Assembly: GCF_001297065.1 (NCBI RefSeq) | Contig: NZ_LHOX01000015.1 | Location: 124,001 to 188,000 of the forward strand | Length of the DNA: 64,000 nt | Direction of reading: 5' to 3' | Source: Enterococcus sp. RIT-PI-f | GTDB lineage: Bacteria; Bacillota; Bacilli; Lactobacillales; Enterococcaceae | Made by a program: the position numbers and the translations under genes | Shown here: positions 17,654 to 27,454 of the stretch, one piece after another | Position numbering within the stretch: position 1 is the first letter of the stretch | How the letters are laid out: the number at the start of each line of letters is the position of its first letter | Notes under the pieces: generated by a model | Told to the model about the DNA's origin: nothing | Seen by the model: the letters and a program-made list of their open reading frames with translations, nothing else | The model's database searches: none

Positions 17654-20600
17654 GTGTATTTAAAACGAATAGAGATTGCCGGCTTTAAATCCTTTGCCGA
17701 CCGCACAGTCATCGATTTTGAACACCGAGTGACTGCTGTTGTCGGACCAAACGGCAGCGGCAAGAGCAACATTACCGAAGCGATTCGGTGGGTTTTAGGA
17801 GAACAATCTGCCAAGAATTTACGAGGCGGTAAAATGCCTGATGTCATTTTCGCGGGCTCAGATTCTCGCAAAGCACTAAATCTAGCTGAAGTAACCATTA
17901 TTTTGGACAACAGCGATCACTATTTACCATTGGATTACAATGAGATCAGTGTGTCGCGTCGGTTAAGACGGACGGGTGAAAGTGACTTCTTTTTGAACAA
18001 ACAATCCTGTCGCTTGAAGGATATCCAAGAATTATTTATGGACTCCGGATTGGGGAAAGAATCTTTTTCCATTATTTCTCAGGGGAAAGTGGAGGCCATA
18101 TTCAGCAGTAAGCCAGAAGACCGTCGCGGCATTTTTGAAGAAGCGGCAGGTGTTTTGAAATATAAACAGCGTAAGAAAAAAGCAGAGCAGAAATTATTTG
18201 AAACTGAAGATAACCTGAGCCGCTTACAAGATATCATCTATGAATTGGAAGATCAGCTGTTGCCGTTGGCGGCGCAAAGCGAAGCAGCCAAAAAGTTTTT
18301 GGCATTGAAAGAACAACTGACGACGATCGATGTGGCCTATACAGTGATGGAGATCGCCGAAGCCAAAGCAGCATGGGAATTGGCGAAAACGGAGTTGGCT
18401 GCATGTAATCTGCAGCTCGAACAAATTGCCACCCGAATCAACCAAGGGGAACTTTCATTGCATGAGTTGCGTCAACAACGAACTGCTTTCGATGAAACCC
18501 TCGAAAAAATCAATCAACAGCTTCTTACGGCCACAGAGGGCTTGACACAAGCAGAAGGGCAAAAAGAACTGTTGGATGAACGCTCGAAACATACCCAAAA
18601 GAGCGCCGAAGAGTATCAAGAGAATTTGGATGAAGTCATAGAAAGAAGCGATCTCCTAAACGAGGAAAAAAGCGAACTGATTGCGGCGCTCTCGCAAAAG
18701 AACCGCAGCATCCAAGAAGTGGAAGCCCAAATTGCAGCAACCCGCAAAGACCAAGCAAAGTATCAACGTTCTGCCAAAGAAATCATCGAAGAATTGCGCA
18801 GTCAATATGTGGAAGCCATGCAAGAGCAAGCAACGGTTGGCAACGAATTGAAATATTTGGCTCGCCAATATCAGCAAGAAACGGCCAAAAATCAATCTGC
18901 CCTGACAAGGCAAACAGAAATGAACACAACGCTGCAAGAAAAAGAAACCGAAGCCGCGTTGGTGACTGAACAATTGACGACTGCAAAGACTGCACTTGAT
19001 GCGCAGCGCAATCAATACATCCAAGTACAAGAAAAAGCGCAGCATAATCAAGCACGCTTTGAAGAAGCCCAGAAAAAAATGTATGCATTGATGAATCAAG
19101 TCCAGCAAGTTCGAGCGAAGCAGCGTAGTTTGCAAGACATCCAAGAAAACTACAGCGGTTTTTATCAAGGGGTTCGTTTGGTATTAAAGAACAAACAGCA
19201 CTTGGAAGGAATAGTCGGAGCCGTAGCAGAGCTGATCGATGTCCCTCAAGACTATACGGTTGCGATCGAAACAGCACTGGGCGCTTCGGCACAACATGTG
19301 ATCGTGGAAAATGAACGCGATGCCCGCAATGCCATCACTTACTTGAAAGAAAATCGTGGCGGCCGTGCAACATTCTTACCTTTGACGACCATCAAAGCCC
19401 GCCATTTGCCTGAATATGCCCGTAACCAAGCACAGCAAGTGAATGGATTTATCGGTGTTGCTAGTGAGCTGGTTGAGTCGCCGGCATCGATTCAGACAAT
19501 CACAGACAATCTTTTAGGCAGCATTTTGATTGCTGAGGACTTACAAAGTGCCAATGCGTTGGCCCGGGCGCTGAATTACAGTTATCGGGTCGTTTCGCTA
19601 GAAGGCGATGTCATGAATGCCGGAGGTTCGATGACCGGTGGGGCAACCAAAAAGAACGCAGGCAGCTTATTCAGTCAGAGCAATGAATTGCAGCAACTGA
19701 CTGCGCAAGCAGCACAATTAGACGAACGGCTGCAAACGACTGAAAAACAAGTGCAGCATTTTGAAACAGCCGCTAAAGAAGCGCGCGCAGCCCTAGATAC
19801 GTTGCGCACCCAAGGTGAAGAAGCCCGCATGACGGCGCATGAATTGCAAAATCGGTTGGATCATCTGCAACAAGAACTTGACCGCCTGCAAAAAGAACAG
19901 CAAGTCTTTGCTTTTGAACATCGGGAAGTACAAGCCTTCTTCGAAGAGTATGCGGAGAAGAAACAAGACTTAGAAGAACAACAGCAGCATATTACTGCCC
20001 AATTGACAAAAATCGATCAAGATATTCGTCAAATGAATGTTGAAGAAGACTTGATTGAAGAAAAACGACAACAATTGTCAGAAGATGTGGCACGTTTGCA
20101 GGCAGATTTTGCGGTTCAGAAGGAGCAAACTGCGCATTTACAGCAAAAAATAGCCGCCAACGCGCAAGCCATTGCCGAAAATGAAGATCGGCAACGGGTC
20201 TTGACACGGCAAATACAAGCACTCTCCAGCAACGCCAGTGACCATGGATTCTCAGAAGAAGCCCTTTTGCAGCAAATCAAGGAATATGCAGCCGCTAAGG
20301 ATACCTTAACGGAAGAATTGGGGGCGATCCGCACCAAGCGACAAGCGCTGCAGTTGAAGATCGGTACCTTGGACGAAGCATTAAGCAGTGCCAATTTAGA
20401 TCAAAAAGAGCAGTTGTCACAAAAAACTGCGGTTGAGATCGAAAAAAATCGCAGCGAATTAGTGATGGATAATCGCTTGTTGTACCTGCAAGAAGAATAC
20501 AACATGACGTATGAGAAAGCAGCGCAAGATTTCGCGGCAATCACAGATGCTGTTGCTGCCAAAGAAGAAATCCAAACATTAAAAACTGCTATCGATGAGA

Positions 20601-21232
20601 TAGGGCCGGTCAACCTAAATGCGATCGAGCAATTTGAGCAAGTCAATCAGCGTCATGTGTTCTTGACTGGGCAGCGTGATGATTTATTGACCGCTAAAGC
20701 ACAGCTTTTTGATACGATGTCCGAAATGGATGAAGAAGTCAAAACCCGTTTTGGCGAAGTGTTTGATGCCATTCGGTTACAATTCAAACAAGTTTTTCCC
20801 AATATGTTTGGGGGCGGTCACGCAGAACTTGTGTTGACAGATCCTACTGATTTGTTGAATACAGGAATTGAGATCGAAGCCCAACCACCAGGAAAAAAAC
20901 TGCAAAACTTAAGTCTGCTTTCAGGGGGAGAACGAGCTTTGACCGCTATTGCACTTTTGTTTTCGATCATTCAAGTGCGCCCTGTACCGTTTTGTGTATT
21001 AGACGAAGTAGAAGCTGCATTGGATGAAGCCAACGTGTCTAGATTTGGCCATTATCTCAGCGCCTTCCAAAATGATACGCAGTTTATCGTGGTGACCCAC
21101 CGTAAAGGGACGATGGAAGCTGCCGATGTCCTATATGGCGTGACTATGCAAGAATCTGGTGTCTCCAAAACCGTTTCGGTACGGTTAGAAGAGGTTCGTG
21201 AAGGTGGACGTTTCGCAGCCGCGCAAGAGTAG
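17654..21232 (+). CDS. smc: Chromosome segregation protein SMC
   Basis: Core ATPase of the SMC-ScpAB condensin complex, which organises and separates newly replicated origins. The 1192-residue protein has Walker A GPNGSGKSN at residues 31-39, a first coiled coil (about 170-500), a hinge (about 510-670, ending GDVMNAGGSMTGG), a second coiled coil, the signature LSGGERALTA near 1089 and Walker B CVLDEVEAALDEAN near 1115. It starts with GTG after AGAGAGGA. The coiled-coil arms are rich in Gln and Ala. The gene is in the usual rnc-smc-ftsY context. Confidence 0.96.
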   Translation: MYLKRIEIAGFKSFADRTVIDFEHRVTAVVGPNGSGKSNITEAIRWVLGEQSAKNLRGGKMPDVIFAGSDSRKALNLAEVTIILDNSDHYLPLDYNEISVSRRLRRTGESDFFLNKQSCRLKDIQELFMDSGLGKESFSIISQGKVEAIFSSKPEDRRGIFEEAAGVLKYKQRKKKAEQKLFETEDNLSRLQDIIYELEDQLLPLAAQSEAAKKFLALKEQLTTIDVAYTVMEIAEAKAAWELAKTELAACNLQLEQIATRINQGELSLHELRQQRTAFDETLEKINQQLLTATEGLTQAEGQKELLDERSKHTQKSAEEYQENLDEVIERSDLLNEEKSELIAALSQKNRSIQEVEAQIAATRKDQAKYQRSAKEIIEELRSQYVEAMQEQATVGNELKYLARQYQQETAKNQSALTRQTEMNTTLQEKETEAALVTEQLTTAKTALDAQRNQYIQVQEKAQHNQARFEEAQKKMYALMNQVQQVRAKQRSLQDIQENYSGFYQGVRLVLKNKQHLEGIVGAVAELIDVPQDYTVAIETALGASAQHVIVENERDARNAITYLKENRGGRATFLPLTTIKARHLPEYARNQAQQVNGFIGVASELVESPASIQTITDNLLGSILIAEDLQSANALARALNYSYRVVSLEGDVMNAGGSMTGGATKKNAGSLFSQSNELQQLTAQAAQLDERLQTTEKQVQHFETAAKEARAALDTLRTQGEEARMTAHELQNRLDHLQQELDRLQKEQQVFAFEHREVQAFFEEYAEKKQDLEEQQQHITAQLTKIDQDIRQMNVEEDLIEEKRQQLSEDVARLQADFAVQKEQTAHLQQKIAANAQAIAENEDRQRVLTRQIQALSSNASDHGFSEEALLQQIKEYAAAKDTLTEELGAIRTKRQALQLKIGTLDEALSSANLDQKEQLSQKTAVEIEKNRSELVMDNRLLYLQEEYNMTYEKAAQDFAAITDAVAAKEEIQTLKTAIDEIGPVNLNAIEQFEQVNQRHVFLTGQRDDLLTAKAQLFDTMSEMDEEVKTRFGEVFDAIRLQFKQVFPNMFGGGHAELVLTDPTDLLNTGIEIEAQPPGKKLQNLSLLSGGERALTAIALLFSIIQVRPVPFCVLDEVEAALDEANVSRFGHYLSAFQNDTQFIVVTHRKGTMEAADVLYGVTMQESGVSKTVSVRLEEVREGGRFAAAQE

Positions 21233-21245
21233 AGGAGTAGAAGTG

Positions 21246-22064
21246 ATGATTAAATTGATTGCCATTGATTTAGATGGAACATTATTAAATAGCAAAAAAG
21301 AAGTCACGAGCCGCAACAAACAAGCGCTGGCCCGTGCCAAGGCCCAAGGGGTCAAAGTCGTTATTTGTACGGGACGTCCATTGCGGGCAATTAGACCGTA
21401 TTTAGATGAATTGTCACTAAAAGATGCCGGAGATTACAGTATCACTTTCAATGGCGGACTGGTGCAAAAAAATGAAACGGGTGAAATTATTGAAAAAGCG
21501 GCGATGCAGTTGGCCGATGTCCATGAATTGATCGCTGTGGCTGAAGGGTTGAATTTGCCTTTAGACATCGTATCAGAGGAAATCGTTTTGAGTTTGCCCA
21601 CCTCAGCTGAGCATTTGTCGATCTATGGCTCGTTGAATCCGTTGTTGGATTGCCGTCCATTTGCCATTGATGCTTTAGATGAAACCAAATTATACAATAA
21701 GGCCGTGATTGCCTATCACCAAGAAGTATTGGATCCTAAAATACCTGCGATCCCAGCAGAAGTTAGTGAAAAGTTCGAAATCATCAAAAGCCGCCACAAC
21801 TTACTGGAATTTATGCCAAAAGGTATCACGAAAGCTTATGGTATCAGTTTATTGGCTCAGGACTTAGGGATTGATCAATCTGAGGTCATGGCGATCGGCG
21901 ATGAAGAAAATGATTTACCAATGATTCGTTATGCCGGCATTGGGGTAGCAATGGACAATGCGGTACCGATGATCAAAGATGCCGCAGATGTTGTGACGGC
22001 CTCGAATGAAGCCGACGGTGTCGCGCAAGTGATCGAAAAATATGTCTTAACAGGAGGTGCTTGA
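21246..22064 (+). CDS. Cof-type HAD-superfamily phosphatase
   Basis: Haloacid dehalogenase-type sugar-phosphate or nucleotide phosphatase, about 272 residues. Motif I is DLDGTLLNSKK at residues 8-18, motif II TGRP, motif III Lys in KGITKAYG, and motif IV GDEENDLPMIRYAG. A type IIB cap lies between motifs II and III. The ATG at 21246 has AGAGGAG upstream; a GTG directly before it is an alternative. The gene lies between smc and ftsY, as in several lactic acid bacteria. The substrate is unknown. Confidence 0.88.
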   Translation: MIKLIAIDLDGTLLNSKKEVTSRNKQALARAKAQGVKVVICTGRPLRAIRPYLDELSLKDAGDYSITFNGGLVQKNETGEIIEKAAMQLADVHELIAVAEGLNLPLDIVSEEIVLSLPTSAEHLSIYGSLNPLLDCRPFAIDALDETKLYNKAVIAYHQEVLDPKIPAIPAEVSEKFEIIKSRHNLLEFMPKGITKAYGISLLAQDLGIDQSEVMAIGDEENDLPMIRYAGIGVAMDNAVPMIKDAADVVTASNEADGVAQVIEKYVLTGGA

Positions 22065-22065
22065 T

Positions 22066-23301
22066 ATGGGATTTTTTGATAAAATCAAAAAAGCGTTGGT
22101 TGGAGAATCAAAAGATACAGAAGAAATAGCTGAGCCTGTCGTGCCTGATAATGAAACAGCACCATCTAGCCATGAAGCGAGTGAACCAGCCCCTGATTCA
22201 TCAGTTTCCGATGAAGAGGTTCCTGGTGATGAAGAAGATCAAGCAGATGCACATGCGGATTTGCCAGAAGAAGGACCAGCTGTGCAACCACCTGCTGAGG
22301 CACCGATAACGACCCAACAGTCTGTTACACCAACGCCTGAAACGATTTCTGAAACGATCGAAAAAGAAACAGTGCAAGACAAATACACCAAAGGATTGAG
22401 TAAGTCACGCAAAACGTTTGGCCAACGGATGAATGAACTGTTTGCCAATTTTCGGACTGTCGATGAAGATTTCTTTGAAGAAGTGGAAGAAACATTGATT
22501 GGTGCTGATGTCGGGTTCGATGCAGCGATGAAAATCGCTGACGCATTAAGACAAGAAGTCAAACTGCGAAATGTCAAAAAAACGGCAGAAGTACAAAATG
22601 TGATCATTGAGAAGCTGGTGGATCTTTATGGTGAAGCAGGTGTCGATGAAGTCAATACATTGAATATGCAGCCTGATTTGACGGTCATCTTATTCGTGGG
22701 TGTCAATGGCGTAGGCAAGACTACCAGTATTGGGAAATTAGCCCATCAATTCAAGGCAGAGGGCAAGAAAGTCTTATTGGCCGCAGCAGATACCTTTCGT
22801 GCAGGTGCCATTGATCAATTGGTCGTCTGGGGTGAACGGGCGGGCGTTGAAGTGGTTCGCGGCAATGCTGGCGGAGATCCAGCAGCGGTGGTATATGATG
22901 CGATGGCGCGGGCCAAAGCGGAAAATGCTGATGTCTTACTTGTAGATACAGCGGGACGATTGCAAAATAAAGTCAATCTGATGAATGAATTGGAAAAAAT
23001 CAAGCGGATCATCCACCGAGTCGATCCAAGTGCGCCTCACGAAGTTTTACTTGTATTGGATGCGACGACCGGTCAAAATGCCATGAATCAAGCCAAACAG
23101 TTCAAAGAAACAACGGATGTGTCTGGTCTTGTTTTGACCAAATTAGATGGTACAGCCAAAGGCGGGATCGTATTGGCGATCCGCAATGAGTTGCGTTTGC
23201 CAGTCAAATTGGTCGGTCTAGGAGAAGGCATTGATGATTTAGAGCCGTTTGATCCAAATGAGTTTGTTGTAGGTCTATTCAAAGGATTGATCAAAGACTA
23301 A
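22066..23301 (+). CDS. ftsY: Signal recognition particle receptor FtsY
   Basis: SRP receptor GTPase that docks ribosome-nascent chains at the membrane. About 411 residues. After [13 protein letters not shown] there is a long acidic, Glu/Asp/Pro-rich A domain to about residue 105, then the N domain and the G domain with [15 protein letters not shown] near 212, DTAGR near 294, [10 protein letters not shown] near 358 and a closing [20 protein letters not shown] precedes the ATG at 22066, inside the end of the HAD gene. A strong terminator follows. Confidence 0.95.
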   Translation: MGFFDKIKKALVGESKDTEEIAEPVVPDNETAPSSHEASEPAPDSSVSDEEVPGDEEDQADAHADLPEEGPAVQPPAEAPITTQQSVTPTPETISETIEKETVQDKYTKGLSKSRKTFGQRMNELFANFRTVDEDFFEEVEETLIGADVGFDAAMKIADALRQEVKLRNVKKTAEVQNVIIEKLVDLYGEAGVDEVNTLNMQPDLTVILFVGVNGVGKTTSIGKLAHQFKAEGKKVLLAAADTFRAGAIDQLVVWGERAGVEVVRGNAGGDPAAVVYDAMARAKAENADVLLVDTAGRLQNKVNLMNELEKIKRIIHRVDPSAPHEVLLVLDATTGQNAMNQAKQFKETTDVSGLVLTKLDGTAKGGIVLAIRNELRLPVKLVGLGEGIDDLEPFDPNEFVVGLFKGLIKD

Positions 23302-23349
23302 AAAAGAGCCATGTCTCGGGATATTCCCAATACATGGCTCTTTTTTATT
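23301..23349. terminator. Terminator after ftsY
   Basis: A 14-base stem (AAAAAGAGCCATGT at 23301-23314 with ACATGGCTCTTTTT at 23332-23345) is followed by T. A-run and T-run on opposite sides make it usable in both directions, but only ftsY ends nearby. Confidence 0.85.
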
Positions 23350-23513
23350 GTTAATAAATCTGTGATGGTCAATTGAAGAGATGCTGTCATATAGGCCAAG
23401 ACCCTTTCCAGCAAAGACAAAAGATGCCTCACAATCAAGTGTACGCAGACCGAGTATTTCGGGAAGCAGTCTTTCGCAAACTTAGATTGCAAGTAACGAC
23501 AAGGGCAAGTGGC

Positions 23514-23882
23514 TTACTTTGTTAGTTCTCCTTGGCGGTCTTTGATCAATTTCTCTAGTTCGTTCAACGTGTCGATCTCTTTATTGGTCTCAATAAAGTT
23601 GGTGATCAAGTTTAGTAACGATTGGTCAGACAATTCGGCAGCAAGAAAATCTTCTTGCGTCACATTTGGCGCGTACAGGCGCGTCAACACGGTGCCGCTA
23701 TAACCGATATCGGCTACTTTCAATAAATCATGATTTTTTAATTTGCGTACAACAGCTTGAATCGTATTCTTGCTGAGGTCTTGCTGCTGGACAGCAATGT
23801 CGTTTGCAGAAAGGGGTTTTTCTGCATTCCAAAAGATATTCATGATCTGGCGTTCGCGTTTGGTAAGATTAAGTGGTTTCAT
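23514..23882 (-). CDS. BlaI/MecI/CopY-family winged-helix repressor
   Basis: 122-residue dimeric repressor. The N-terminal winged helix reads LTKRERQIMNIFWNAEKPLSANDIAVQ and STL-like KNTIQAVVRKLKNHDLLK; the C-terminal helix region handles dimerisation. It lacks the C-terminal CxCx4CxC metal site of CopY, so it is closer to BlaI/MecI. No BlaR-type protease gene is adjacent. It is divergent from gshF and has its own promoter with an inverted repeat. AAGGAAG lies upstream of the ATG. The target genes are not known. Confidence 0.85.
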   Translation of the reverse strand: MKPLNLTKRERQIMNIFWNAEKPLSANDIAVQQQDLSKNTIQAVVRKLKNHDLLKVADIGYSGTVLTRLYAPNVTQEDFLAAELSDQSLLNLITNFIETNKEIDTLNELEKLIKDRQGELTK

Positions 23883-23926
23883 TCACTATTCTTCCTTTCA
23901 AAAAGAGTAATATAGACATAATAATT

Positions 23927-23971
23927 TACTGTTATATAATCAGTATACTTTATTTTGTAGGTAAATATCAA
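23927..23971 (-). promoter_or_regulatory. Promoter and candidate operator of the BlaI-type gene
   Basis: On the minus strand, TTGATA (23966-23971) and TATACT (23942-23947) are separated by 18 bases. An inverted repeat TACTG-N9-CAGTA (23927-23945) overlaps the -10 box, which suits autorepression (inference). Confidence 0.45.
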
Positions 23972-24039
23972 ATTTATTCAAGTATTTTATAAATTCTTGG
24001 TAATTTTGTTAACAGTTAATGTAAAAAAGAGGAACAAAT

Positions 24040-24070
24040 TTGTTTAATTTTCACATTTTTTGTCTATAAT
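24040..24070 (+). promoter_or_regulatory. Likely gshF promoter
   Basis: A perfect -10 box TATAAT lies at 24065-24070. The best -35 candidate is TTGTTT at 24040-24045, with a long 19-base spacer, so the -35 assignment is weak. Confidence 0.4.
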
Positions 24071-24126
24071 AGAAGAGAATATGAATGATCAAACTAAAAA
24101 CAAGTAGAAATTTAGAGGATACCTAC

Positions 24127-26397
24127 ATGATGATAAAAAACATTTTAAAACAAAAAGCACTTTCCCCTTATTTACTAAAAGGCCGTTATGGAATCGAACG
24201 GGAGGCGCAGCGGGTCACGCTGGCAGGAGATTTTTCTGGTACCGATCATCCTGTAGTGTTAGGCAATCGCAGTTTTCATCCCTATATTCAAACGGATTTT
24301 GCCGAAAATCAATTAGAACTGATCACACCTGTAGCGGATACGGTAGATGAATTGTTTCGCTATTTGGGTGCGATCCACGATGTGGCCTATCGGTCAATGG
24401 CACCAGAAGAAATGTTATGGCCATTAAGCATGCCGCCAGCTTTGCCCCAAGCAGAAGCGGACATCGTGATTGCTAAATTAGACCAGTTTGAGGATGTCTT
24501 GTATCGCCGCTATTTGGCGAAGACCTATGGCAAACGTAAGCAAATGGTCAGCGGTATCCATTTTAATTTTGAGTTTGCGGATCGTTTCCTCCAACAGTTG
24601 TACGAAGCAAGTGATCAGGCAGTAGACTATCAATCCTTCAAGACAGCATTGTATTTGAAGGTTACCCGCAATTATTTGCATTATCGTTGGTTTTTGACTT
24701 ATTTCTTTGGGGCAACCCCCACCTCAGAAGCCAACTATTTCACAGGTGAGCAGCGGCCGACAGAGCCTGTTCGCAGTATCAGAAACAGCCGTTATGGCTA
24801 CACCAATCATCCGGATGTGACGGTATCTTATGGGTCCTTAGAAAACTATCTTGGGGATATTGCTGCGCTTGTGGAAACCGGCAAACTCTCGGAAGAGAAA
24901 GAATTCTATGCGCCGGTACGTTTAAGGGGCGGCCGTCGCGTGGCAGACCTTGCTGAAGCGGGCATCCGATACATTGAGATACGCAATATCGACATCGATC
25001 CTTACGCTGCCTATGGTATCTCGAAAGAACAAGTGCGTTTTTTACACTTCTTTTTGTTATTTTTAAGCACCAAAGATGAAGGCGTTGATCTAGACGAATG
25101 GGTCAAAACAGGGGATCGAATGAATGATGCTGTCGCACTGGAACATCCATTGGCTCAAACAGCTTATCTGCAAGAAGCGAAAGAAATAGTCGCTGAGTTA
25201 CACAGCTTTGCGGCCGAATTGCAATTGCCAGAAGTACCTTATTTGGCGCAATTAGGCGATATGCTGGAAAATCCTGCGTTGACTTTTGCCGGCAAGCTCT
25301 TTCAAGCAAGTCAATCTGCCGGTCAAGCGGCAGTCGCAAGAGAGCTAGGTGTGGCATATCATCAATCTGCTTGGGCCAGACCGTATCAATTAGCTGGTTA
25401 TCGCACGCTAGAATTATCTACGCAAATTTTGATGTTTGATGCGATCCAAAAAGGAATCAAAGTAACAGTTTTAGATGAAACAGATCAATTCTTGCGCTTG
25501 CAAGCAGGGGACCATATTGAGTATGTCAAAAACGCCAATATGACAAGCAAGGATCAATATATCGTCCCATTGATCATGGCCAATAAGACGGTGACGAAGA
25601 AAGTATTGGCAGAACATGGCTTTCATGTTCCTAGCGGTGCTGAATTTGCAACGGCTGCGGCGGCAATCGATTACTACCCGCATATTGCGAAAAGCGGCTT
25701 TGTTGTCAAGCCCAAAACCACCAATTATGGACTGGGTATTTCAATTTTCAAAGAAGGGGCTTCTTTGGCTGACTATCAGGAAGCTGTGGCGATTGCTTTT
25801 GCAGAAGATCAATCGATTTTGGTTGAATCATTTTTGGCTGGAACGGAGTACCGCTTCTTTGTTATCGATGGACGGGTCGATGCGATTTTGTTGCGGATCC
25901 CTGCAAATGTCGTGGGAGATGGTCGACAAACGATCGAAGCATTGGTCAAAGAAAAAAATCTTGATCCCTTACGTGGTTCACATCACCGGTCACCGCTGGA
26001 ATGGATCCAGCTAGGCAATCTGGAACAGCTGATGCTCAAAGAACAAGGCTATACGATAGGCTCCGTTCCGCCAGAAGGACAAATCGTTTACTTGCGAGAA
26101 AATTCAAATATCAGTACCGGCGGCGATTCGATCGATGTCACGGATGATTTCAATGAGGAGTATAAAGCGATTGCCGCAGCGGCAGTGGCAGCATTAGGGG
26201 CATCGATTTGCGGCATCGATCTGATCATTCCTGATAAGACAAAACCCGCTGACAGCGAGGGTGCGTATGGGATCATAGAAGCCAATTTCAATCCTGCGAT
26301 GCATATGCATGTATATCCTTATAGCGGAGCTGGCCAACGCCTGACAATGTCTGTTTTGCGGTTGTTGTTCCCAGAAGTATTTGATGCTTCAAATTAA
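24127..26397 (+). CDS. gshF: Bifunctional glutamate-cysteine ligase / glutathione synthetase GshF
   Basis: Makes glutathione in two steps in one polypeptide: gamma-glutamylcysteine formation, then glycine addition. About 756 residues. The N-terminal glutamate-cysteine ligase domain (to about 480) has GRYGIEREAQRV, then RYGYTNHPDV and RYIEIRNIDIDPYAAYGI. The C-terminal ATP-grasp domain has KSGFVVKPKTTNYGLGISIF, VESFLAGTEYRFFVIDG and a closing GIIEANFNPAMHMHVYPYSG. A frame opens at 24085, but GAGG before the ATG at 24127 supports that start. Length matches Listeria and Streptococcus GshF. It supports oxidative-stress defence alongside Spx and MsrB. Confidence 0.95.
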   Translation: MMIKNILKQKALSPYLLKGRYGIEREAQRVTLAGDFSGTDHPVVLGNRSFHPYIQTDFAENQLELITPVADTVDELFRYLGAIHDVAYRSMAPEEMLWPLSMPPALPQAEADIVIAKLDQFEDVLYRRYLAKTYGKRKQMVSGIHFNFEFADRFLQQLYEASDQAVDYQSFKTALYLKVTRNYLHYRWFLTYFFGATPTSEANYFTGEQRPTEPVRSIRNSRYGYTNHPDVTVSYGSLENYLGDIAALVETGKLSEEKEFYAPVRLRGGRRVADLAEAGIRYIEIRNIDIDPYAAYGISKEQVRFLHFFLLFLSTKDEGVDLDEWVKTGDRMNDAVALEHPLAQTAYLQEAKEIVAELHSFAAELQLPEVPYLAQLGDMLENPALTFAGKLFQASQSAGQAAVARELGVAYHQSAWARPYQLAGYRTLELSTQILMFDAIQKGIKVTVLDETDQFLRLQAGDHIEYVKNANMTSKDQYIVPLIMANKTVTKKVLAEHGFHVPSGAEFATAAAAIDYYPHIAKSGFVVKPKTTNYGLGISIFKEGASLADYQEAVAIAFAEDQSILVESFLAGTEYRFFVIDGRVDAILLRIPANVVGDGRQTIEALVKEKNLDPLRGSHHRSPLEWIQLGNLEQLMLKEQGYTIGSVPPEGQIVYLRENSNISTGGDSIDVTDDFNEEYKAIAAAAVAALGASICGIDLIIPDKTKPADSEGAYGIIEANFNPAMHMHVYPYSGAGQRLTMSVLRLLFPEVFDASN

Positions 26398-26411
26398 ATG
26401 AAATTGAACTG

Positions 26412-26467
26412 ACAAAAGACCAACTGATCGATCGCAACGGTTGCGTGATCAGCTGGTCATTTTGTTG
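26412..26467. terminator. Bidirectional terminator between gshF and the converging gene
   Basis: GACCAACTGATC (26418-26429) pairs with GATCAGCTGGTC (26447-26458) with one mismatch. An inner GCAAC/GTTGC stem and flanking A and T tracts serve the convergent genes. Confidence 0.7.
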
Positions 26468-26472
26468 TATAG

Positions 26473-26889
26473 TTATTGGAAAGCCGTAATTTCAATGGTT
26501 TGTTTTGTTTCTTCCACAACAAGTCCGGTTCGATTTTCCCACCATTGCTTCATGGCGGTTTCGTAAGACGTAGGGAAAGTCTCGATGATCGTTAATAAAG
26601 GGACATCTTCTAACGAAGCGTAAGGGAAATTCAGCACCAGATTGTATTTTAGTTCTGACAGCAAACTGTAATATTGGAACATCATAAAATGCATCTCAGT
26701 CAAATCGTCCGAAGCCAGGACTTTAGGTGCCCGGTCCAGCATAAAACCAAGACTGCGCATCATAAAAAGCACGCCGTCTAAATGGTCGATCTCAATGGAA
26801 GTCACGGTTTTAAGTATATCGATATGACGATCCAGTACAATCAATAATTCTTGTTTCAATTCGCCAAAAGCAGGTTCATTCGTAGACAT
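26473..26889 (-). CDS. Hypothetical protein, helical, 138 residues
   Basis: I do not recognise a family. The predicted product (MSTNEPAFGELKQELLIVLD...) looks all-helical and soluble, with a Met-rich middle (FMMRSLGFMLDRAPK, MHFMMFQYYSLLSEL), a Trp-Trp pair (MKQWWENRTG) near the C-terminus and no signal peptide. A longer frame opens at 26922, but GGAGGA lies 6 bases before the ATG at 26889, so I use that. It follows the YueI-type gene by 11 bases and is probably in one operon with it. Confidence 0.65.
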   Translation of the reverse strand: MSTNEPAFGELKQELLIVLDRHIDILKTVTSIEIDHLDGVLFMMRSLGFMLDRAPKVLASDDLTEMHFMMFQYYSLLSELKYNLVLNFPYASLEDVPLLTIIETFPTSYETAMKQWWENRTGLVVEETKQTIEITAFQ

Positions 26890-26900
26890 GATAGTTCCTC

Positions 26901-27347
26901 CTAGTGAAAAATATTGTGCCAAAATGATGTTTTGTGCTTTTCCTCAGTCTTTGGTTCGACAGGTGCGGACGGATATTTTTGTTCAATATCGATGACTGTC
27001 TCATTGACCGCTTCTTTGGCGGTAACCAGCAGACCGATACTATCAGGTGCCGCATCTTGGGCATCAGAAACCACGCGAAAATCCATCTGCTGTTTTGTTA
27101 GTAAGGCGATATAAGTGGTTTGGATCGATTCCGGCAACTTGCCATTCAGCAAGACCAATTGCTGTTGAAAATGCGGCAATGCAGAAATCAACGTGTCTTG
27201 GTTGTCCTTCTTCTTCATTTCTGCTACTGTCATACTTAGATAACATCGTTCACGAAATGTGCCTAAGTATTTGCGCTGCTCATCAGGGTTGATCCGAGGT
27301 GTTCCGTACATGCCTGTATCCAGGCGTTTTTCTAGTTCATCTGCCAT
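26901..27347 (-). CDS. YueI-family (DUF1694) protein
   Basis: Conserved Firmicutes protein of unknown function, about 148 residues. The family hallmark is GMYGTPRINPDEQRKYLGTF followed by RERCYLSMTV near the N-terminus; the rest includes FQQQLVLLNGKLPESIQTTY and a variable charged tail. An ATG-initiated frame opens at 27392, but AAGGAGG is placed 6 bases before the ATG at 27347, which also starts at the conserved region. It leads a two-gene unit with the hypothetical gene downstream. Confidence 0.85.
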   Translation of the reverse strand: MADELEKRLDTGMYGTPRINPDEQRKYLGTFRERCYLSMTVAEMKKKDNQDTLISALPHFQQQLVLLNGKLPESIQTTYIALLTKQQMDFRVVSDAQDAAPDSIGLLVTAKEAVNETVIDIEQKYPSAPVEPKTEEKHKTSFWHNIFH

Positions 27348-27378
27348 AATAGCCTCCTTCAGCGTTTTCTTTAAGACT

Positions 27379-27387
27379 ATTATACCA
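27379..27387 (-). promoter_or_regulatory. Extended -10 promoter of the YueI-type gene
   Basis: Reading the minus strand, TGGTATAAT matches an extended -10 box (TGnTATAAT), about 30 bases upstream of the start codon. No good -35 box is seen. Confidence 0.4.
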
Positions 27388-27454
27388 TACACGCAAGCTG
27401 CTTAAGATCCAGCATGCCAATGGGCAAATTCAGGGAAAGAAAGTAGGGAAAGTC

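Noticed and set aside
18656-19292. Two overlapping minus-strand frames of about 170 residues inside smc
   Set aside because: They are antisense to the repetitive Gln/Ala-rich coiled-coil part of smc. Codon bias there keeps the opposite strand open by chance.
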